From Calonectria ilicicola (lineage: Eukaryota; Ascomycota; Sordariomycetes; Hypocreales; Nectriaceae), in the NCBI GenBank assembly GCA_020809705.1, contig CP085829.1:5332001-5396000 (forward strand): 64,000 nucleotides of DNA. The letters run 5' to 3'. A program made the position numbers and the translations under genes. The notes beneath the pieces are model-generated. The model was not told the origin of the DNA, ran no database searches, and saw only the letters and a program-made list of their open reading frames with translations. Of this stretch, positions 59,042 to 64,000 are shown piece after piece; position 1 is the first letter of the stretch; every line of letters begins with the position of its first letter.

Positions 59042-60834
59042 CTACTTGGCCTCCTCCACCTCGACCGCCTCGGTCTTCTCCTCCTCGGGCTGCCATACTG
59101 CCTCGACGACGCTCATCCTGCATCCGGGCGTTCTCGTCACACCCTGTCAAACACGTCAGCAAAAGGACATACTCGTATAACACCACACGCATAATGGCAG
59201 GGGAAGGGAGATGGTCGAAAACATACCTTGAAGACGAATCGCTCATCAACAGCCTTGAAAAGGTCTCGGAACTCGGCTTCAGTGCGCTCCTGTGCGTTCA
59301 GAAGAGCCAGCATCACCATATCCATGCTACGGATGATCTTTTCATCCCAGGGGTTCTCAGCGCCATAGTCGCGAAGGCAGTGATCGTTGATGACAACGCG
59401 AGCACCAGGCTTCATCGCAGGAACAAGTCCCTTGAGGATCTTGATGGCATATGGGGTCGAGTAGTTGTGCATGATCCAGCGGAAGTAGTAAACTAGTTAT
59501 TCAGTCAGTATTCGTAGCCATGCATGTGTATAGCATTCAGGGACTGACCATCGGCATTCTTGACAGGGTTCTCGGTGAAGAAGTCATGGGCCTGAAGGGC
59601 AACGCGGTTGGCGACATCCTCGTCGTCGGAGATAGGCTTGGGCGCGCTGTCGACAGTCTTTTGAAGGTCCTGGACAACAAACTTGGTCTTCTTCCATTTC
59701 TTTCCTAGATCGACGCACACAAAGCCGTGGCTGCCACCGACATCGACAAAGGTGCCCTCCTTGGCGTCTACATCGGACAAATCGTAGTTATCCACAAAGT
59801 GGCTAACCTCGTAGCCCTCGCCGCCGGTCAAGCTAACCATGGCCTGACCCATGCGCTTGGCACGCACGGGGTCCTTGCCGAAAGTGGCAAACATGGGTTC
59901 CTGATCGACAGTGTTGAAGGCGAAGTTGAAGCCAGTGCGGGTCAACTCGGTGGCCTCGGGATGCGTTCGAAGAGCCTGGAGCGAGTTGGCGGCGGCTGGG
60001 AAAATGTCTTCACCGTTGAACCCAACCCAGCTCTGCAGACTCTCATCCTCAGCGAGAACGCGCGAGGCAGCGGTATGAGCAATGAAGCCGGGTGTAGGCT
60101 CTTGGAAGACCTGATTAGTCATGGCATGGCGGAGGGTACGAGCAAGGTTGACGGGATCCAGTGTCGTCTTCGATTGGAGCTCTGCGAGCGCAATTGGCTT
60201 GTCAACGGGTACCAGCTTGGCTAGGACAGGGTCAGCTAGGTCACGCCAAAGGAGTGCGTCAAATTACCAATTCCATAGCTATTGATCAGCTGAAGACTGA
60301 GGGTATCGAGGAACTAGACGAAGGGTAAGCTTAAGCAGTGAACCATGGACCAGAGAAACCCACGTTCCAGATGCCCCATCGAACTTGCTCTCTGGGGCCT
60401 CGAACCAGCTGCCCAAGTGCTTTGGTGGCAAACACGATCTCCTGACGGGACTTTTGGACGTCATCCGGCAGGTTAGGGAAATCGACGGGCGCGTCAACAT
60501 CAAATCCAGGGTCGGGGAGGTTGTTGTCCTTCAGGTACTTGTCGAGCTTCTCCGTTTCTTCGGTAATCTTCTTGGCCAGCTGAATCATCTGGGAAGTAGT
60601 CGAGGTCGCCGCGGTGTTCACAGGTGCAGCCTCTGACGAAGCAGGCGTTGGTTCCGCCTCGGAGGTAGTGGATGCCTGTGAGGTTTGGTCATTCTTGGAG
60701 ATAAATTGGGCCAGTCCGCTCAGCGAGAGACGGTTCTGCTTCTTGCGCTCAACCTCTTCGGCGTTGGCGTTGGCGTTGCCATTGGCAGTGCCGTTGGAGC
60801 TCTGAAGCCAGGATGGGACTCTGAGCTTGGCCAT
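59042..60834 (-). CDS. SAM-dependent O-methyltransferase (Methyltransf_2 type)
   Basis: Transfers a methyl group from S-adenosylmethionine to a hydroxyl or carboxyl oxygen, presumably of the polyketide. Five exons: 60834-60364, 60313-60268, 60220-59549, 59492-59227, 59143-59042; 518 residues. Introns are 47-83 nt and all phases fit. The N-terminal 80 residues are Ser/Thr/Ala-rich and dispensable-looking. Then come a helical dimerisation domain (LDTLSLQLINSYGIAKLVPV; TLRHAMTNQVFQEPTPGFIA), the SAM motif FVDVGGSHG (332-338), FVVQDL (motif II) and YYFRWIMHNY with the catalytic-base His405. VINDHCLRDYGAEN and MDMVMLALLNAQERTEAEF follow as in fungal aflatoxin-type O-methyltransferases. The tail is acidic (EEEKTEAVEVEEAK). 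It faces the PKS tail-to-tail with 540 bp between, which supports co-membership in the cluster. Confidence 0.93.
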
Positions 60835-61255
60835 TGTGAGGTGTCTTTGGCTTTGGCGACAGCTGTGTGTAGATAACAAGACAACACGACCTCGGGTGAT
60901 GAGGATCGAATTATTTTAGGCCCAGTAATATCAATTCTGCGACAGCCTGTTCAAGTAATTGAAGTTAGCTCTCAGCCCGTCAATCAAGAATTATGCCGGC
61001 GGCGCGACGCGGGGCACGTCTAGCCAAGCTGGACGCCAAAAAGCAAGCTGAAGCAGCGAAATCCACTAGTCGTGGTGCTAAAAATCAATGGGCGCGGCGC
61101 ATAATGAGTGGTGGGCTTGCCCGGCGAATGCGAGTCGGTGACGAAGAAACTCTCCCTCGCCTGAAGGTTGATTGCAATGAGACGCCGGGGGAAGACGGGT
61201 TGGCTAGTTGGCAGAGAAAACAAACATCCATGTTCGTCTCGACTCAGAGGTGCAA

Positions 61256-61295
61256 TACCACGCACACGCACACACAAACACACACACACACACAC
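61256..61295. repeat. (CA)n microsatellite
   Basis: Imperfect CA dinucleotide tract of about 40 bp. Confidence 0.85.
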
Positions 61296-62249
61296 TGCCA
61301 ATGTCAACAAGCCGATGAGCCCGTTGAATTCCTGTGTCTCGGACAGAGACAGAGTTGATGTTGTCTAAGACAGCTTATTCGGCCTGTCTCATACCTGACA
61401 CAGGGCATTTGCTGTGCGCCGTGCTGCCGGTGCCGTAAAATGCGAAAGCTCGCAATGATATGATATGACATGGCAAAGCGGCATGCTTCCCCCTTATGTC
61501 TAAAAAACTATCGCAACCCACAACAGCTGCTCCGCATGACAGGCTCGCATTTGCAGCAGGTTGCCTGACCCATTGACTGACTGATTGATTGATCGATGAT
61601 GGGCCCAGGGCACGACTCTAGGCTCCGGCCACTTGGTCCTGGAGCAACAACAGTGTCTCGCGCCTGGCCCTTCTCCGGCGTCGCACAACCGCAGGGTGAT
61701 ACCTGACAGATATGTCCGATTGGACGGATGGAAGGCCATTTGCCCGATGACATGCCCGATACGCGGTGTTGGACCAGCGAGGTGGTAGAAGCTCGGTTTT
61801 GGCGTGATTGACAGCAAGGAAAACAGGGGGGGTGACATGCACGCACGTACATACCTTCAAAGGGCAAGAATCGCGTTGTTGCGAGCGCGCGGCGGCAGCT
61901 GACTTCTGGTCGAATAACTAGAGTTCTGACGGTTGCAACCCAAACCTGAAATAAAGGCCAACGGCTTTTTGAGTGGCAGAGCAGATATTTGGTGAGGAGA
62001 ATTGGTCGACGTTCCAGAGAAACACGAATTCCCCAAGGGGTCCGGAAAACGGGGAGCTGGGTCAATTTTGGTTCACGCCAAGCATGCCACCCGGCGATGG
62101 AACCAACCACCAGGGGCCAGCTCCGGGGGGCCCTTCCGCCGTCGTGAAATGAGCCCATCAGGGCTAGCCGCAAAGCCTAGAGAGCCTAGAGCCTAGAGTC
62201 TGGGCGCGCCATGATAGCATGTTCCCTCTTCCCCTCCTGCTTCTCCTGT

Positions 62250-62297
62250 TCTTGCTCTTGCTCTTGCTCCTGCTCCTGCTCCTGCTCCTGCTTGCTC
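62250..62297. repeat. CTTGCT/CCTGCT hexamer repeat
   Basis: About eight tandem hexamers, first CTTGCT, then CCTGCT, then CTTGCT again. Non-coding as far as I can tell. Confidence 0.8.
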
Positions 62298-62794
62298 ACT
62301 AATCAATCAATCGCCGTGCTGCATGTCCGCAACTTCATCGCCCGGTTCCCCCATTGCCACCGCAATTGGTTGAGTTGGTCCCGTGCCAGCATCACTCATT
62401 CCCCCAGCAGCAAGCACCGCGGCAGGTTGGTTGGTCCCCAGTGCAGCAAGCAGTGAGTAGTGAGTGGTCCCAATTTCCACTGAATGGGGCCCACGCCCAC
62501 GCCCCAGCGGTCCGGCTCGATGCGTCCCCCGAACTAGCGGGAACATGCCCCTCCAAAAACCTTCACCAGAAAGGAATCATTCCCGTCGTCAACCGGAGGG
62601 CTTGTACATGGCATGGCATAGCATGGCATTAGCACATCTTGCGTGTCGAAAAGTCTGCAACCAACCGCACATTTGTTGGCAATAAGTTATAATACAGGTG
62701 GATAAGCCCAGGCCAGGGCGTGTGCATACATATGTGCATCTGAATGTCAAAAGTCAATCCTCCCGCTCCCCACGCAATCTGACTTCTTTCCACC

Positions 62795-63988
62795 TCATAG
62801 ATACTCTGGCTTCTGCCCATACACAATATGGCAGGGCATGTACATGAGAATATTGCTGTTCATGTACGCCTTCCTCACATCCACAAGTAGTAATTCCACC
62901 TGTTCCGGACTCCACCGCAGTCCTCTAGTCATGGGTCCCAGGGCGATTGCCTGCATCCCGTCCATGAGGATCGTCCTCCAGTAAAGACCCACGGTCTTCA
63001 AAACCTTGTTTTTAGGCCATGTCCCCAGCGGAACATGGAATACTCTCTCCGTGACGTTGACGAATCCAGCGTCTCGCATCTTGTTCGCCAGGTTACCACC
63101 CGCTGCCGCGTGGAAATTTACTCCTAGCGCTGCGAGACCGTCTGTAACGAGTTGCCAGTACTTGGCAATGGGATGCTCAGGCGGGATAGTGCTGTTGCGT
63201 TGCGCACCGTGCGGCTTGTGGTGGATTTCCTGCATCTCGAACCAACCACCCGGCTTTAGATGTCTGCATGCTTTGTGAGCTGAATTCAACACAACATAAC
63301 CCTAGCGTTTCAAGAACTTACTCAATAGATCGGCGAAAAAGTCGGTCCCAGTCTCTAATTCCCATAACTGTGTGGCGAGTGTGAATATAGTCAAAGTGGT
63401 TGCGAGGATACAACCATGGAGACTCGACATCATCCACCATGAATCGCACATTGGGTGGCAACCAGTCAGGCTGGATAGGTGAGAGGTCAATGCCAAGAAT
63501 GTTGGCGCTCGAGAATTGGTCGCCCACTAATTCATGTCAGCATCGTTATTCGGCCTCAAATCAGCCAGTCACCAGAAGCATCTCAATAACTTACTCTCAA
63601 TGGCCCAAATTCCAGTGCCCGTTCCAATGTCAAGAATCTCTTGAGGATGTTCTCCAATAGGAGCAAAATGGAGTTTTTGGTTGCAAAGCAGCTTTATCAT
63701 GGCATGCTTCATGTCTTCGCGTTCTTGCTCCACATCATCGTTGGGGAAGTTGTAAGCGCCCTCTCGAAAACGGTGATAGCGCCGACCATTTTCATACATG
63801 TAATCTCGAATAGATGACTGCATGGATGTACTGCCAGAGCTAACGCTATCACTCTCATAGCCCGCATCTGACGTGCCATCACCAATGGTGCTGACCTCCT
63901 CACTGTCTGCAACAATGGTATCCTCGGCTTCAAAAAGAGCTTCCCTAGACAGTTCATCTTGCTGCGCAGTTGAAAGGTCCGGGAACAT
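62795..63988 (-). CDS. LaeA-like SAM-dependent methyltransferase
   Basis: Three exons: 63988-63595, 63526-63322, 63263-62795; 355 residues from the ATG at 63988. The frame stays open to the window edge, so the true start may lie outside. After an acidic Ser-rich region come SIRDYMYENGRRYHRFREGA (a hallmark of the fungal LaeA/TAM-like family), the SAM motif ILDIGTGTGIWAIEMGDQF (118-126 core), GIDLSPIQPDWLPPNVRF, DDVESPW, FDYIHTRHTVMGIRDWDRLF, then HLKPGGWFEMQE and a C-terminal lid. The second intron uses the acceptor GCATGCAG; only this joins RSIE to HLKPGGW in the family spacing. LaeA itself is a global nuclear regulator, but paralogues of this type are frequent inside biosynthetic clusters, where substrate is often unproven. 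This one could methylate the cluster product or act as a local regulator. Confidence 0.9.
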
Positions 63989-64000
63989 GGAGACGCCGTT

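Larger units (their letters stand above)
60835..62794. other. Intergenic, upstream of the O-methyltransferase
   Basis: Promoter of the O-methyltransferase at the left; 3' region of the LaeA-like gene at the right. No supportable gene: the minus-strand frames at 61500-62173 overlap each other and lack domains. Contains the (CA)n tract and the CTTGCT repeat listed separately. Confidence 0.5.

Noticed and set aside
61508..62173. 221-codon minus-strand open frame
   Set aside because: Overlaps two other open frames, has no domain, and the sequence continues into simple-repeat-rich DNA.
63280..63321. Acceptor TTCAG at about 63282 for the LaeA-like gene's second intron
   Set aside because: It puts the PGGW region out of frame. 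The GCATGCAG acceptor 16 nt downstream restores HLKPGGW at the family's normal spacing.
1..64000. CRISPR arrays, bacterial operons, insertion sequences
   Set aside because: The window is eukaryotic: spliced fungal genes throughout, no spaced direct-repeat arrays, no transposase ORF. The tandem units at 40.9-41.2 kb are irregular and too long to be CRISPR.

Overview
The window is nuclear DNA of a filamentous ascomycete (Pezizomycotina), most likely a sordariomycete. The evidence is 46-130 nt GT-AG introns with CTAAC/CTGAC branch sites, a fungal highly reducing polyketide synthase, LaeA-type and caffeate-type methyltransferases, a SUR7-family cortical membrane protein, a combined C2H2/Zn2Cys6 regulator and PI-specific phospholipase C. 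The genus cannot be told from what is visible. All exon structures were built by hand from splice motifs, reading phase and family sense; nothing was aligned by computer.

Layout. 1-6.2 kb: orphan, accessory-looking DNA with two unrecognised genes, an ankyrin-repeat relic and two AT-rich islands bearing inverted repeats. 6.2-9.5 kb (-): a 1074-residue disordered protein with an N-myristoylation-type start. 9.5-16.4 kb: mostly non-coding, with simple repeats, a decayed proline-tRNA copy and a small two-exon cupin gene. 16.4-19.4 kb (+): four-exon phospholipase C. 19.4-30.7 kb: a long gene-poor stretch with one small cysteine-rich ORF. 30.7-33.8 kb (+): transcription factor, including a GC-AG intron. 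34.3-36.5 kb (+): LYC1-like GNAT acetyltransferase and a Dabb (stress-responsive A/B barrel) protein. 36.5-42.9 kb: decayed and repetitive DNA with a frameshifted coding relic, tandem units and a duplicated 62-bp block. 42.9-45.1 kb: SUR7-type membrane protein and an orphan repeat-family gene. 45.6-64 kb: a biosynthetic cluster.

The cluster is the core of the window: a six-exon 14-TM MFS exporter (-), a single-exon 2342-aa highly reducing PKS (+), a five-exon O-methyltransferase (-) convergent with the PKS, and a three-exon LaeA-like methyltransferase (-) running up to the right edge. The PKS keeps its KS, AT, KR and ACP signatures. Its C-methyltransferase region has lost the SAM-binding motif, its enoylreductase has a disrupted nucleotide-binding motif, and its dehydratase has a substitution in the HxxxGxxxxP motif. 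Inference: the product is a mostly unsaturated, non-C-methylated polyketide chain, methylated later by the O-methyltransferase and exported by the MFS protein. No thioesterase and no trans-enoylreductase are visible. The upstream regulator, Dabb and GNAT genes are too far away (10-20 kb, across decayed DNA) to be assigned to the cluster with confidence.
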